Shown here one piece after another: positions 15,560 to 23,265 of a stretch of 32,267 nt of DNA (the first letter of the stretch is position 1; every line of letters starts with the position of its first letter). The notes under the pieces were generated by a model. The model ran no database searches, had not been told where the DNA came from, and saw only the letters and a list, made by a program, of their open reading frames with translations. The stretch comes from Billgrantia zhangzhouensis (GTDB lineage Bacteria > Pseudomonadota > Gammaproteobacteria > Pseudomonadales > Halomonadaceae): positions 1 to 32,267 of the forward strand of contig NZ_JABFTT010000023.1 in NCBI RefSeq assembly GCF_021404465.1. Reading direction: 5' to 3'. The translations under genes were made by a program, and so were the position numbers.

Positions 15560-15607
15560 ATCATGCTCTCCCAAGGACGGGCCATGGCTTAGTCCATAGT
15601 CGTACAT

Positions 15608-15626
15608 ATGTTCGCAATTCGAACAT
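15608..15626. promoter_or_regulatory. PcaR operator in the pcaB-pcaR gap
   Basis: A 19-bp palindrome with core GTTCG-CAATT-CGAAC (15610-15624) extended by AT on both sides lies 49 bp upstream of pcaB and 67 bp upstream of pcaR. One site could serve both divergent genes, giving PcaR autoregulation together with control of pcaB. Confidence 0.75.
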
Positions 15627-15692
15627 TATGCTAGATTGAAGGGCTCCCAAAGAGCAAACCATCCAAGACGACGGCACAACGACGGAACAAAA

Positions 15693-16478
15693 ATGGCACC
15701 AGAGGAAGAGGTTCTCAGCCCCGACGACCGGGACTTCGTCACCGCCCTGGCCAGTGGCCTGGAGGTCATCCTGGCATTCGACGAGACCCATCCCCGCATG
15801 ACCCTCAGCGAGGTCGCCAGCCGCACCGACATGAACCGCGCCCGCGCCCGTCGCTTCCTGCTCACGCTGCACGCCCTGGGCTACGTGAGGAAGCAAGGCC
15901 GCAACTTCGAGCTGGCCCCACGGGTGCTGCAGCTCGGCTACGCGTTTCTCTCCGCCAACAACTATCGTAGCGTGATCCAGCAGGTACTGGAGGACATTAC
16001 CGCCGAGAGCGGCGAATCCTCTTCCCTGGGTGTGCTCGACGGCGACGAGGTCATCTACGTGGCGCGCTCCGCCGCTCGCCATCGTCTGATGGCCATCACC
16101 CTCTCGGTGGGCACCCGGCTGCCTGCCGCTCACACCTCGATGGGGCGGGTGTTGCTGGCGCAGTTGCCCGATGCCGAGCTGAACGCCTTCCTGGAACGGG
16201 TAACGCTCGAGTGCCACACCGACAAGACCGTAACCGACAAGGCGGCTCTGAAGAAGTGTATCCTGAAGGTGCGCCAGCAGGGCTACGCCATCGCCGACCA
16301 GGAACTCGACTCGGGCCTGCGCTCGCTGGCGGTGCCGGCCTTCGATGCCAACGGCAAGCTGCTCGGCGCCATCAATATCAGCACCAACGCCGCCCGGGTC
16401 GATCTCGACACCCTGATGAAAGAGTACTTGCCGCTGTTGCAGCAGAAGGCCCGGGAGATCCGCTCGACCGTCAGTTGA
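15693..16478 (+). CDS. pcaR: IclR-family regulator of the beta-ketoadipate pathway
   Basis: A 261-residue IclR-family regulator. The N-terminal winged helix (about 15-80) includes MTLSEVASRTDMNRARARRF and LLTLHALGYV; the C-terminal IclR effector domain (about 90-255) includes SSLGVLDGDEVIYVARSA and HTSMGRVLLAQLPD. The family PcaR/PcaU/CatR group starts with similar N-terminal text and uses beta-ketoadipate or protocatechuate as effector. The frame begins at a TTG at 15636, but the ATG at 15693 is more likely. It is divergent from pcaB, and GTTCG-N5-CGAAC palindromes in front of both pcaB/pcaR and pcaI fit it as their regulator. Confidence 0.9.
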   Translation: MAPEEEVLSPDDRDFVTALASGLEVILAFDETHPRMTLSEVASRTDMNRARARRFLLTLHALGYVRKQGRNFELAPRVLQLGYAFLSANNYRSVIQQVLEDITAESGESSSLGVLDGDEVIYVARSAARHRLMAITLSVGTRLPAAHTSMGRVLLAQLPDAELNAFLERVTLECHTDKTVTDKAALKKCILKVRQQGYAIADQELDSGLRSLAVPAFDANGKLLGAINISTNAARVDLDTLMKEYLPLLQQKAREIRSTVS

Positions 16479-16523
16479 GCCAGACAGAGCGTCGTCGAAC
16501 CAACCTCGTGCCGGGAAGGGTGC

Positions 16524-17480
16524 ATGCTGGAGATACTCGCCATTACCACGCCGATCTTCCTGCTGATCGGCGCTGGCTACCTAGCCATGGGCATACGATT
16601 GATCAGTCGGGAGCAGGTGCAGGGTGTGGCGACCTTCGTGCTTTACTTCGCCCTGCCGGCGCTGGTGGTACATGCCCTGACCCAAAGTCCGCTCGATGAG
16701 GTTCTGCAGAAGCAGTACCTGCTGGCCTACGGTTTCGGCTCAGCCTTGGTCTTCGCTCTGGCCCTGCTGCTGACGCTGGCGTTACAGCGCAAGCCGCTCA
16801 GCGAAAGCGCCCTGCATGCCCTGGGCATGTCCGCCTCCAATAGTGGCTTCATCGGCTATCCTGTCGCGGCCATGGTTCTCGGCAGCTCGCCGGCAGCCGT
16901 CTTCCTGGCGCTGAACATGATGATCGAGAACCTGCTGATCATTCCGCTGGCCCTGATCCTGGCCGAGGCCGGGCGCCAGAGCGGGACCGGTATCGGCGCC
17001 ATCGCGGGAAAGACCTTCTTGCGCCTGATACGCAACCCCATCCTGATCGGCCTGGCCCTGGGCCTGCTGTTGGCGGTAACGGAAACCTCGCTGCCGCGCC
17101 CGCTGGCTCAGGTCGTCGAGATGCTGGCCAATGCCGCCGGACCGGCGGCGTTGTTCGTGATAGGCGGTACCCTGTTCGGACTTCAGGTGCGCGGCATGCT
17201 GCGCGACGTAGGACAGATCGTCGTCGGCAAGCTGATACTTCATCCCCTGGTCGTGCTCGGCCTGTTCCTGCTGATGCCGGAGGCGGACCCAACTCTACTG
17301 GCCGGCGCCCTGCTGTTTGCCTGCGCACCGATGGTCAGCGTCTATCCCTTGCTCGGACACCGCTACGGCATGGCCAACGTCAGCGCCGCTGCGCTGATGG
17401 TTGCCACGCTGGCCGCCTTCGTGACCTTGAGCTTCGGCATCTGGGCGATCCAGGTCCTCGAGCTGTTACCCGCCGGCTAA
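16524..17480 (+). CDS. AEC family transporter (auxin efflux carrier-like permease)
   Basis: A 318-residue inner-membrane protein of the AEC family, with about ten hydrophobic helices in two five-helix halves. Family signatures visible are PIFLLIGAGYLA at the N-terminus, SASNSGFIGYPVA (about 104-116) at the broken helix of the first half, and ACAPMVSVYPLLGHRYG in the second half. Bacterial members often carry carboxylates such as malate or malonate. It follows pcaR by 45 bp on the same strand, so read-through from the pcaR promoter is likely and a role in moving an aromatic acid or pathway intermediate is a reasonable guess. No PcaK-type permease is present in the window. It converges with the gene at 17488-17862, 7 bp away. 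Confidence 0.9.
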   Translation: MLEILAITTPIFLLIGAGYLAMGIRLISREQVQGVATFVLYFALPALVVHALTQSPLDEVLQKQYLLAYGFGSALVFALALLLTLALQRKPLSESALHALGMSASNSGFIGYPVAAMVLGSSPAAVFLALNMMIENLLIIPLALILAEAGRQSGTGIGAIAGKTFLRLIRNPILIGLALGLLLAVTETSLPRPLAQVVEMLANAAGPAALFVIGGTLFGLQVRGMLRDVGQIVVGKLILHPLVVLGLFLLMPEADPTLLAGALLFACAPMVSVYPLLGHRYGMANVSAAALMVATLAAFVTLSFGIWAIQVLELLPAG

Positions 17481-17487
17481 GCCTTCC

Positions 17488-17862
17488 TCACTCTACCCGC
17501 TCACGCTCCTGCTCCATCTGCCCCGGCCGGATCGGCTGACGCGGCTCGTCCAAACCAGGATCGTCCGGCTCAAGGTCGGCGTAGGGGGAGCCCTCGTCAC
17601 GCTCCTGCCCCGAGGTGGCGGCGCTCCCCGAAACCGCCTCATCGTCCGCACCGGTACCGTGCATGTCTTGCTCGGAGTCGTCGCGGGCAACGCCCAGATC
17701 GTCCTCACGCGCCTCGATGGTGCCGATTTGCGCCTCCTCGGCTATCGAGCCCGGCTGCGCCGAGGTACTGGGCTCGGGAAACGCATCCTGGCCGAATGCC
17801 GTGGTCGCCAAACCGAGGCTGAGCGCCGCCATTAGCATGCCCATACCCTTGTAGTTGCTCAT
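17488..17862 (-). CDS. Small acidic exported protein of unknown function
   Basis: A 124-residue protein that I do not recognise. The first 24 residues form a Sec signal peptide, with a hydrophobic stretch MGMLMAALSLGLATTAFG and likely cleavage near AFG-QDAF. The mature part is very acidic and rich in Asp, Glu, Gly, Pro and Ser, without predicted structure, ending REQE-like with QMEQERERVE. Such composition suits a periplasmic intrinsically disordered protein in a salt-adapted cell. The start ATG at 17862 has GGAAGGG upstream and lies 30 bp after napC with no terminator between, so it is probably the last gene of the nap transcript. A link to nitrate reduction is suggested only by position. 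Confidence 0.65.
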   Translation of the reverse strand: MSNYKGMGMLMAALSLGLATTAFGQDAFPEPSTSAQPGSIAEEAQIGTIEAREDDLGVARDDSEQDMHGTGADDEAVSGSAATSGQERDEGSPYADLEPDDPGLDEPRQPIRPGQMEQERERVE

Positions 17863-17892
17863 CGTCCCTTCCCTCCCGCGGCCTCATGCCAC

Positions 17893-18495
17893 TCATTCCC
17901 AGCCGTGTACACCTGCCATGTCCGGCAGCTCGTGGGCGATACCCTTGTGGCAGGTAATGCAGGTAGCGTCGCCCTCCACCAGCCCGCGCTGGTGCGCCGC
18001 TGCGGCGCGAGGGCTTTGTCGGGTGAAGTCCATGTACTGTTCGTCGTGGCAGTTACGGCACTCCAGCGAATCGTTGGCCTCGAAGCGCCGCCACTCGCGG
18101 GAGGCCATTTCGAGACGGTGGTCGAGAAATTTTTCACGGGTGTCGATGACGCCGAAGATATGCCCCCACACTTCCTTGGAGGCCTGCATCTTGCGTGCGA
18201 TCTTGTCGGTCCAGTTATGCGGGACGTGGCAATCCGAGCAGACTGCCCTCACGCCAGAACGGTTGGTATAGTGAATGGTCGGCAGGATCTCCTGGTAGAC
18301 GTTGGCTTCCATCTCGTGGCAGCTGATACAGAACTGCTCGGTGTTGGTGGCTTCCATCGCCGTGTTGAAACCGCCCCAGAACAGCACGCCACCGATAAAC
18401 CCGCCCACGGTGAGGAAACCGAGGCTGAAGTAGCCGCTGGGCGAGCGAAACACGCGCCAGAATGTGCCAAGGACGTTGCCGATCCATCTGAACAT
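17893..18495 (-). CDS. napC: Membrane-anchored tetrahaem cytochrome c NapC
   Basis: A 200-residue NapC/NirT-family quinol dehydrogenase, anchored by one N-terminal helix (about 22-43) with its haem domain in the periplasm. It passes electrons from the quinol pool to NapB. Four CxxCH haem sites are visible: CISCH (56-60), CSDCH (86-90), CRNCH (146-150) and CITCH (179-183), the normal number. The conserved His-rich segments between them would supply distal ligands. It follows napB by 9 bp. Length and motif count are standard; nothing is broken. Confidence 0.95.
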   Translation of the reverse strand: MFRWIGNVLGTFWRVFRSPSGYFSLGFLTVGGFIGGVLFWGGFNTAMEATNTEQFCISCHEMEANVYQEILPTIHYTNRSGVRAVCSDCHVPHNWTDKIARKMQASKEVWGHIFGVIDTREKFLDHRLEMASREWRRFEANDSLECRNCHDEQYMDFTRQSPRAAAAHQRGLVEGDATCITCHKGIAHELPDMAGVHGWE

Positions 18496-18504
18496 TGCGC
18501 CCTC

Positions 18505-18996
18505 CTATTCGCTTCTCTGGCGTGAACCGCGGATGAGATCACTCATGTCCACGAAGGTGTTGCCAACCCGCGAGGGCGCGTCGGTCTGCGGGACATGGCA
18601 CTGGGTACAGAAGTAGCGCCGCGGCGACAAATCTCCAAGGTAGTTGCCCTCGCGATCCTGGTAATGGGTGACACTGACCATGATCGCCTGAGTCTCGCCG
18701 ACGCGGGTTCGCGCATGGCACGCCATGCAGCGGTTGGCGTTGAGATCCACCTGGTAGTTGTCGATGCGGTGGGGAATGGTCGGTGGCTGCATCGGGTATT
18801 CGCGTACCGGACGCAGGCTGCGGTCCTCCACCCGGTATAGCGGCTCCGGCGTCGGCTCTTCCAGCAGCGGTACGTTGGCACGCAGCGCATCGAGCTCCCC
18901 TTCGGCGGCGAAGCTGTGCAAGGCCAGCAGGCTGAAGGCGGCAAGCAGGCTGAAGGCGGCAATGCAGGACAGGACGGTAACGCTGAACAGTCGCAT
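18505..18996 (-). CDS. napB: Periplasmic nitrate reductase dihaem cytochrome NapB
   Basis: A 163-residue electron-transfer subunit that forms the NapAB complex in the periplasm and relays electrons from NapC to NapA. A signal peptide of about 30 residues ends near SFA-AEG. Two CxxCH haem sites, CMACH (90-94) and CTQCH (130-134), match the family, as do the NRCMACH and YFCTQCHVPQ contexts. The signal peptide contains a doubled AAFSLL block, caused by an exact 18-bp tandem duplication (18926-18961). The gene follows napA after 9 bp. Confidence 0.95.
   Translation of the reverse strand: MRLFSVTVLSCIAAFSLLAAFSLLALHSFAAEGELDALRANVPLLEEPTPEPLYRVEDRSLRPVREYPMQPPTIPHRIDNYQVDLNANRCMACHARTRVGETQAIMVSVTHYQDREGNYLGDLSPRRYFCTQCHVPQTDAPSRVGNTFVDMSDLIRGSRQRSE
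18926..18961. repeat. 18-bp tandem duplication in the napB signal peptide
   Basis: Positions 18926-18943 and 18944-18961 are identical. The repeat adds six hydrophobic residues to the signal peptide without frameshift and looks recent, since no mismatch has accumulated. Confidence 0.95.
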
Positions 18997-19005
18997 GATC
19001 GCCTC

Positions 19006-21501
19006 CTAGACGGCCTCAATTCGGCAGGCGCATTTCTTGAAATCCGTCTGCTTGGAGATGGGGTCGGTGGCATCCAGCGTAACCTTGTTGATCAGTTGGC
19101 TGGCGTCGAACCAAGGCACGTACACCACGCCGCGCGGCATGCGATTGCGCCCACGCGTTTCCACGCGGGAGTGCATGACGCCGCGCGGGCTGGTGATGCG
19201 CACCTCGCTGCCCCGCCTGACGCCTAGCTGCTGTGCATCCTGCGGGTGCATGTAGACCACCGCCTGGGGAAAGGCCCGGTGTAGCTCGGGCACCCGCCGC
19301 GTCATCGAGCCGGAGTGCCAGTGCTCGAGCACACGCCCGGTCACCAGCCACAGCGGGTACTCCTCATTGGGCGCCTCGGCGGGCGGTTCGTAGGGCACAG
19401 CATAGACGATGGCCCGACCGTCGACCTGACCGTAGAAGTGGATGTCGCGCCCCTCCTCCACGTAAGGGTCGTACTGGGCGTTGTAGCGCCACGGCGTCTC
19501 CTGGCCATCCACTACCGGCCAGCGCAGGCCGCGCTCGCGGTGATAGACCTCGAAGGGCGCCAGGTCATGTGCCTTGCCGCGGGTGAAGCGGGCATACTCC
19601 TCGAACAGCCCCTTCTGTACGTAGAAACCGAAGTAACGGGACTCGTCGTTGTCGAACTCGGGATTGAGCTCGTCGAGGCCGAAGGCATCCACCTGGCCAT
19701 TGCGAAACAGCACCTCATAGAGGGTCTTGCCACGGTACTCCGGGTTGGCGTCAAGCAGCTCCTCCGGCCACACCTCCTCGATGTCGAAGCGCTTGGAGAA
19801 CTCCATCATCTGCCATAGGTCGGAGTGCGCCTCGCCGGGAGCGGTAACCATCTGCTGCCAGAACTGAGTGCGCCGCTCGGCATTGCCGTAGGCGCCCTCC
19901 TTCTCGACCCACATCGCTGCCGGCAGGATCAGGTCGGCCAGCTCGGCCGTCACCGTGGGATAGGCGTCGGAGACGACGATGAAATTATCGGGATTGCGGT
20001 AACCGGGGTAGGTCTCCTCCACCAGGTTGGCCGCCGCCTGGACGTTGTTATTGCATTGAACCCAGTAGACGTTGATCTCGCCATCCTTGAGCATGCGGTT
20101 CTGCAACACCGCATGGGCGCCTGGCTGCGCCTGGATGGTGCCCTCCGGCACTTTCCATATTTCCTCGGCGAAGCGCCGGTGGTAGTCGTTGGTCACCACC
20201 ATGTCGGCTGGCAGGCGATGGGAGAAGGTGCCTACCTCGCGCGCGGTACCGCAGGCCGAAGGCTGGCCGGTGAGCGAGAAGGGGCTGTTGCCCGGGGTGG
20301 CGATCTTCCCGGTCAGCAGGTGAATGTTGTAGATCATATTGTTCGCCCACACACCACGGGTGTGCTGGTTGAAGCCCATGGTCCAGAACGACATCACCTT
20401 AATGTCGGGGTCGGCGTAGAGTTCGGCCAGTCGGTCGAGCTGTTGCTTGGGTACGCCGGAGAGCCGCGTGACGGTCTCAGCGTCGTACTGCTGCAGGAAT
20501 TCCCGGTAGCGCTCGAAGTCGATATCACGGGCGCCAGCGCTGTCGCGGGCATTGGCTGCCGCCAGTTCCAGACGATGCTCGGGGCGCAGGCCATAGCCGA
20601 TATCGACATTGCCCTCCATGAAGCGCACGTGATCGTTGACGAAATCCCAGTTCACCCGGTCATTCTCGATGATGTAGCGCGCCACATAGTTGAGGATGGC
20701 GAGGTCGGCCTGGGGGGTGAAGATGATGGGCTGATCGGCCAGCTCGAAGGAGCGATGCTCAAAGGTGGAGAGCACGGAGACCCGCACATGGGGGTTGGAC
20801 AGCCTGCGGTCGGTGATACGCGTCCACAGGATGGGGTGCATCTCGGCCATGTTGGCCCCCCACAGCACGAAGGCATCCGCCGCCTCGATGTCCTCGTAGC
20901 AGCCCATTGGTTCGTCGATTCCGAAGGTGCGCATGAAGCCGAACACCGCCGAGGCCATGCAGTGGCGGGCATTAGGGTCGAGGTTGTTGGAGCGAAAGCC
21001 GGCCTTCATCAGCTTGTTGGCCGTGTAGCCTTCCCAGATCGTCCACTGGCCCGAACCGAACATGCCTATGGCGCTGGGCCCCTTGTCGCGCAGCGCGGCC
21101 TTGTACTTTTCGGCCATCACGTCGAAGGCCTCGTCCCAGCTCACCGGGGTGAACTCGCCCTCCTTGTGGTACTCACCGTTACGCTTGCGCAGCAACGGCT
21201 GGGTGAGGCGATCCTCGCCGTACATGATCTTGGAAAGGAAGTAACCCTTGATGCAGTTGATGCCGCGATTGACCGGCGACTGCATGTCGCCGTGAGTGGC
21301 CACCACTCGGTTGTCGCGTACCGCCACGTTAACGCCGCAGCCCACGCCGCAGAAGCGGCACGGCGCCTTGGCCCACTTCAACTGCGTGTGCTGGGCATCG
21401 GTGACGATGTTCTGCGCCTGGGCGGTGGTCGTCATGCCCGCCGCGGTGGTCGCCGTCGCTACCGCCGAACTCTTGATGAAATCACGCCGTGTCAGCGTCA
21501 T
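19006..21501 (-). CDS. napA: Periplasmic nitrate reductase catalytic subunit NapA
   Basis: An 831-residue bis-MGD molybdoenzyme reducing nitrate to nitrite in the periplasm. The Tat signal TRRDFIKSSAVAT (4-16) shows export in folded form. A [4Fe-4S] cluster is bound by Cys48, Cys51, Cys55 and Cys83 with the typical C-x2-C-x3-C-x27-C spacing. Cys181 in ARHCMASAVFGFMRTFG is the molybdenum ligand. The C-terminal molybdopterin dinucleotide-binding domain ends TDFKKCACRIEAV. The frame opens to 21609, but the ATG at 21501 gives the Tat start. It overlaps the end of napD by 20 bp, so NapD, its chaperone, is translated just before it. Length is standard for the family. Confidence 0.97.
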   Translation of the reverse strand: MTLTRRDFIKSSAVATATTAAGMTTTAQAQNIVTDAQHTQLKWAKAPCRFCGVGCGVNVAVRDNRVVATHGDMQSPVNRGINCIKGYFLSKIMYGEDRLTQPLLRKRNGEYHKEGEFTPVSWDEAFDVMAEKYKAALRDKGPSAIGMFGSGQWTIWEGYTANKLMKAGFRSNNLDPNARHCMASAVFGFMRTFGIDEPMGCYEDIEAADAFVLWGANMAEMHPILWTRITDRRLSNPHVRVSVLSTFEHRSFELADQPIIFTPQADLAILNYVARYIIENDRVNWDFVNDHVRFMEGNVDIGYGLRPEHRLELAAANARDSAGARDIDFERYREFLQQYDAETVTRLSGVPKQQLDRLAELYADPDIKVMSFWTMGFNQHTRGVWANNMIYNIHLLTGKIATPGNSPFSLTGQPSACGTAREVGTFSHRLPADMVVTNDYHRRFAEEIWKVPEGTIQAQPGAHAVLQNRMLKDGEINVYWVQCNNNVQAAANLVEETYPGYRNPDNFIVVSDAYPTVTAELADLILPAAMWVEKEGAYGNAERRTQFWQQMVTAPGEAHSDLWQMMEFSKRFDIEEVWPEELLDANPEYRGKTLYEVLFRNGQVDAFGLDELNPEFDNDESRYFGFYVQKGLFEEYARFTRGKAHDLAPFEVYHRERGLRWPVVDGQETPWRYNAQYDPYVEEGRDIHFYGQVDGRAIVYAVPYEPPAEAPNEEYPLWLVTGRVLEHWHSGSMTRRVPELHRAFPQAVVYMHPQDAQQLGVRRGSEVRITSPRGVMHSRVETRGRNRMPRGVVYVPWFDASQLINKVTLDATDPISKQTDFKKCACRIEAV

Positions 21502-21772
21502 GTGCCTCGACCTCCCGATCCAGCTCCTGCGTTGATTCCATGTGGTGGTAGACCATGCTGACCGACAGCACGCCTTCCCGCTCCTGCAGCCAGTCGATGA
21601 ACTCGACAATGTGGCGCTGGGAAGGCATTTCGAGTAGCACCACTAGCTTGCCCAGCAGGTCTACGGCGGGCACCTCGACGCCCTCTAGAGCCGTACACTC
21701 TGCCTTGAGTGAGTCGACATGCTGGGGTTTTGCCTGGACCACCAGGCTGGAAATATGCACCTTGTCATCCAT
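21482..21772 (-). CDS. napD: NapA-specific chaperone NapD
   Basis: A 96-residue cytoplasmic chaperone with the ferredoxin-like fold of NapD, which binds the Tat signal peptide of NapA and holds it back until cofactor is inserted. Typical segments are VHISSLVVQAKP at the N-terminus, LGKLVVLLEMPSQRHIVEFI in the middle and VLSVSMVYHHME near the end. It starts 18 bp after napF and overlaps napA by 20 bp, which supports coupled translation of chaperone and client. Confidence 0.93.
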   Translation of the reverse strand: MDDKVHISSLVVQAKPQHVDSLKAECTALEGVEVPAVDLLGKLVVLLEMPSQRHIVEFIDWLQEREGVLSVSMVYHHMESTQELDREVEAHDADTA

Positions 21773-21790
21773 GCTCCTGTTCCTTGTCGG

Positions 21791-22294
21791 TCAACTCGTC
21801 GTCGCGCCGGCGGGCCTTACCTCGACCGCTTGAACCGGACACAGCGCAACACAGGCACCGCAGCCGTTGCAGGCTTCACTGTCGACGCTGGGCTCGGGAA
21901 CGCGATAGGTATTGAAAGAAAAGCGAATGGCACCGGCTTCACATACTTCACCGCAACTCTTGCAGTAGACGCCCTGCTCGCCCAGGCATCCATCCCCAAT
22001 CCGGGCCGAAAGGTCCCAGGGTGGAGAGCGCTCATTTCTCGAAAAAGCCGGCTCGGGGCAGGCCTCGACACAGGCCCGGCATAAGGTGCATTCCCCGCGA
22101 GAGAAATCGACCTCGGGATAGCCGCCATCGCCACGGAAAAGGATCTGTGTCTCACACACGTCCAGACATTCACCGCAGCGTGTGCAGTGATGAATGAATG
22201 ATGGCTCCGGCACGGCCCAGGGCGGGCGTATCACCGGCTCATGCCGCACGCGCCCCTTCAACAGCGCACGACGCGAAGCATCTACAGCCGACAT
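21791..22294 (-). CDS. napF: NapF iron-sulfur protein
   Basis: A 167-residue cytoplasmic ferredoxin-type protein thought to help mature NapA by supplying or assembling its iron-sulfur cluster. Four Cys quartets are visible: 37/40/43/47, 69/72/75/79, an irregular 103/111/114/118, and 142/145/148/152. The N-terminal DASRRALLKGR is typical of NapF and is not a Tat signal. It lies between napE (101-bp gap) and napD (18-bp gap). The total of 16 ligand cysteines and the length are normal for the family. Confidence 0.94.
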   Translation of the reverse strand: MSAVDASRRALLKGRVRHEPVIRPPWAVPEPSFIHHCTRCGECLDVCETQILFRGDGGYPEVDFSRGECTLCRACVEACPEPAFSRNERSPPWDLSARIGDGCLGEQGVYCKSCGEVCEAGAIRFSFNTYRVPEPSVDSEACNGCGACVALCPVQAVEVRPAGATTS

Positions 22295-22395
22295 GTTTTT
22301 CCCCAGATTGCCTGTTCTTCGTATTGGGCTTCGAATTCGTCACGGTCAATTCGTTATTTTCTGACGCATCAGAGCTAGTTAGGCCCTTCTTTTCG

Positions 22396-22599
22396 CTACT
22401 CCGGCGGTCCGGGAGGGCCCGTGAGCAGCTGTAACATCCACACCAGGAACCCGTAGCCTGACACTACTATCACGGCCAGAATGGGAAACAATACGCCCGC
22501 CAAGAATATAAATACGGCCAGCTCGCGCCGTTTCTCCCGGGTCTCCTCCGGTGTATTCGGTTTTTGAGGTCGACGAGTTTTTTCGATTGAATGATCCAT
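22396..22599 (-). CDS. napE: Small membrane protein NapE
   Basis: A 67-residue protein with a charged N-terminal tail (TRRPQKPNTPEETREKRREL) and one long hydrophobic helix (about 32-57), as in NapE of Pseudomonas and Paracoccus. Its role in nitrate reduction is not well defined. It opens the napEFDABC cluster. Two in-frame ATGs exist, at 22650 and 22599; neither has a strong ribosome binding site, and I chose 22599 because it gives the family-typical length and leaves a 109-bp promoter gap to the divergent gene. No clear FNR or NarL/NarP box was found in that gap. Confidence 0.85.
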   Translation of the reverse strand: MDHSIEKTRRPQKPNTPEETREKRRELAVFIFLAGVLFPILAVIVVSGYGFLVWMLQLLTGPPGPPE

Positions 22600-22708
22600 A
22601 GGCAGCACCGCAGCGTGGCGTCTTGTACTACCGTAGGAAGCAATGGTCATTCATGCAAATTACCGACATGTTTCACTGGGTAGCCAGCGTTCAGTCAGGA
22701 GGAGACTG

Positions 22709-23218
22709 ATGAGAGGGCTCTTTTCGATACACGGTATCCTGGCCACGATCAGCATCGCCGGAGGCCTTTTCACCAGCTTGGCTTGGGCGGAACTCGACCG
22801 CGACGAGGTGCAAGCCGTCCTATATGCCCTGCACACACACCAGGCGGAACTGGCAGAGCTTGCCAGGGAGCGCGCCGGGCGCGACGAGGTGGCCCAGTTG
22901 GCCAGCACACTGGAGCGCGACCATGGCATTCTCGAGGAATGGCTGGTGGAGGCGGACGATGGCCGCGACGCACCTCCCAGCGAGCCAACAGGAGCCGTTC
23001 ATGATCGCGACACCTTCAACACCTTGGCTGAGCTGGACGGCGAAGCGTTCGACGCGGCCTTCCTGGACTACCAGATGGAGCTGCACACGGCGGCGATCGA
23101 GTACCTGGAACGTAACCGACCGCAGGGCGACGAGCAGTTGGACGAGTTCAACAACCATCTGTTCGTCACCCACGAGACGCTACTGGTCAACGGCGAGCTG
23201 GTCGATTCGCTTCGCTAG
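22709..23218 (+). CDS. Exported DUF4142-like protein
   Basis: A 169-residue protein with a Sec signal peptide of about 26 residues (GILATISIAGGLFTSLAWA-E). The mature part is helical: an N-terminal helix pair with HTHQAELAELARERAGRDEV, a link rich in acidic and Pro residues, and a C-terminal pair with DAAFLDYQMELHTAAIEYLE. This arrangement and the DxxFLDxQxExH-like motif resemble DUF4142, a ferritin-like four-helix family of envelope proteins without settled function. The ATG at 22709 follows AGGAGGAGA closely. It is divergent from napE and convergent with aroQ, so it stands alone. A link to nap is only positional. Confidence 0.75.
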   Translation: MRGLFSIHGILATISIAGGLFTSLAWAELDRDEVQAVLYALHTHQAELAELARERAGRDEVAQLASTLERDHGILEEWLVEADDGRDAPPSEPTGAVHDRDTFNTLAELDGEAFDAAFLDYQMELHTAAIEYLERNRPQGDEQLDEFNNHLFVTHETLLVNGELVDSLR

Positions 23219-23239
23219 CGAGGAAAACCATGGCGCCTT

Positions 23240-23258
23240 GCCCGCCTCGGCGGCGGGC
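23240..23258. terminator. Hairpin between convergent genes
   Basis: GCCCGCC-N5-GGCGGGC lies between the DUF4142-like gene (ends 23218) and aroQ (ends 23266). A 7-bp GC-only stem could stop transcription from both sides, but there is no T-tract on either strand. Confidence 0.35.
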
Positions 23259-23265
23259 GAATGGC

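Noticed and set aside
19825..21561. A 578-codon open frame on the + strand opposite napA
   Set aside because: It is the GC-rich antisense shadow of napA. The napA strand has all cofactor motifs, and the antisense product is a repetitive Gly/His/Val-rich sequence without family features. The same applies to long frames opposite pcaF, pcaJ, pcaI, pcaB, glnE and dacB.
22321..22349. Internal promoter between napE and napF (TTGACC, 17-bp spacer, CAATAC on the minus strand)
   Set aside because: The spacing is ideal but the -10 element is poor, and the arrangement suggests one nap transcript.
22600..22708. FNR or NarL/NarP binding site for nap regulation
   Set aside because: No TTGAT-N4-ATCAA or paired TACYYMT heptamers could be found; single resemblances such as TGGGTAG are too weak.
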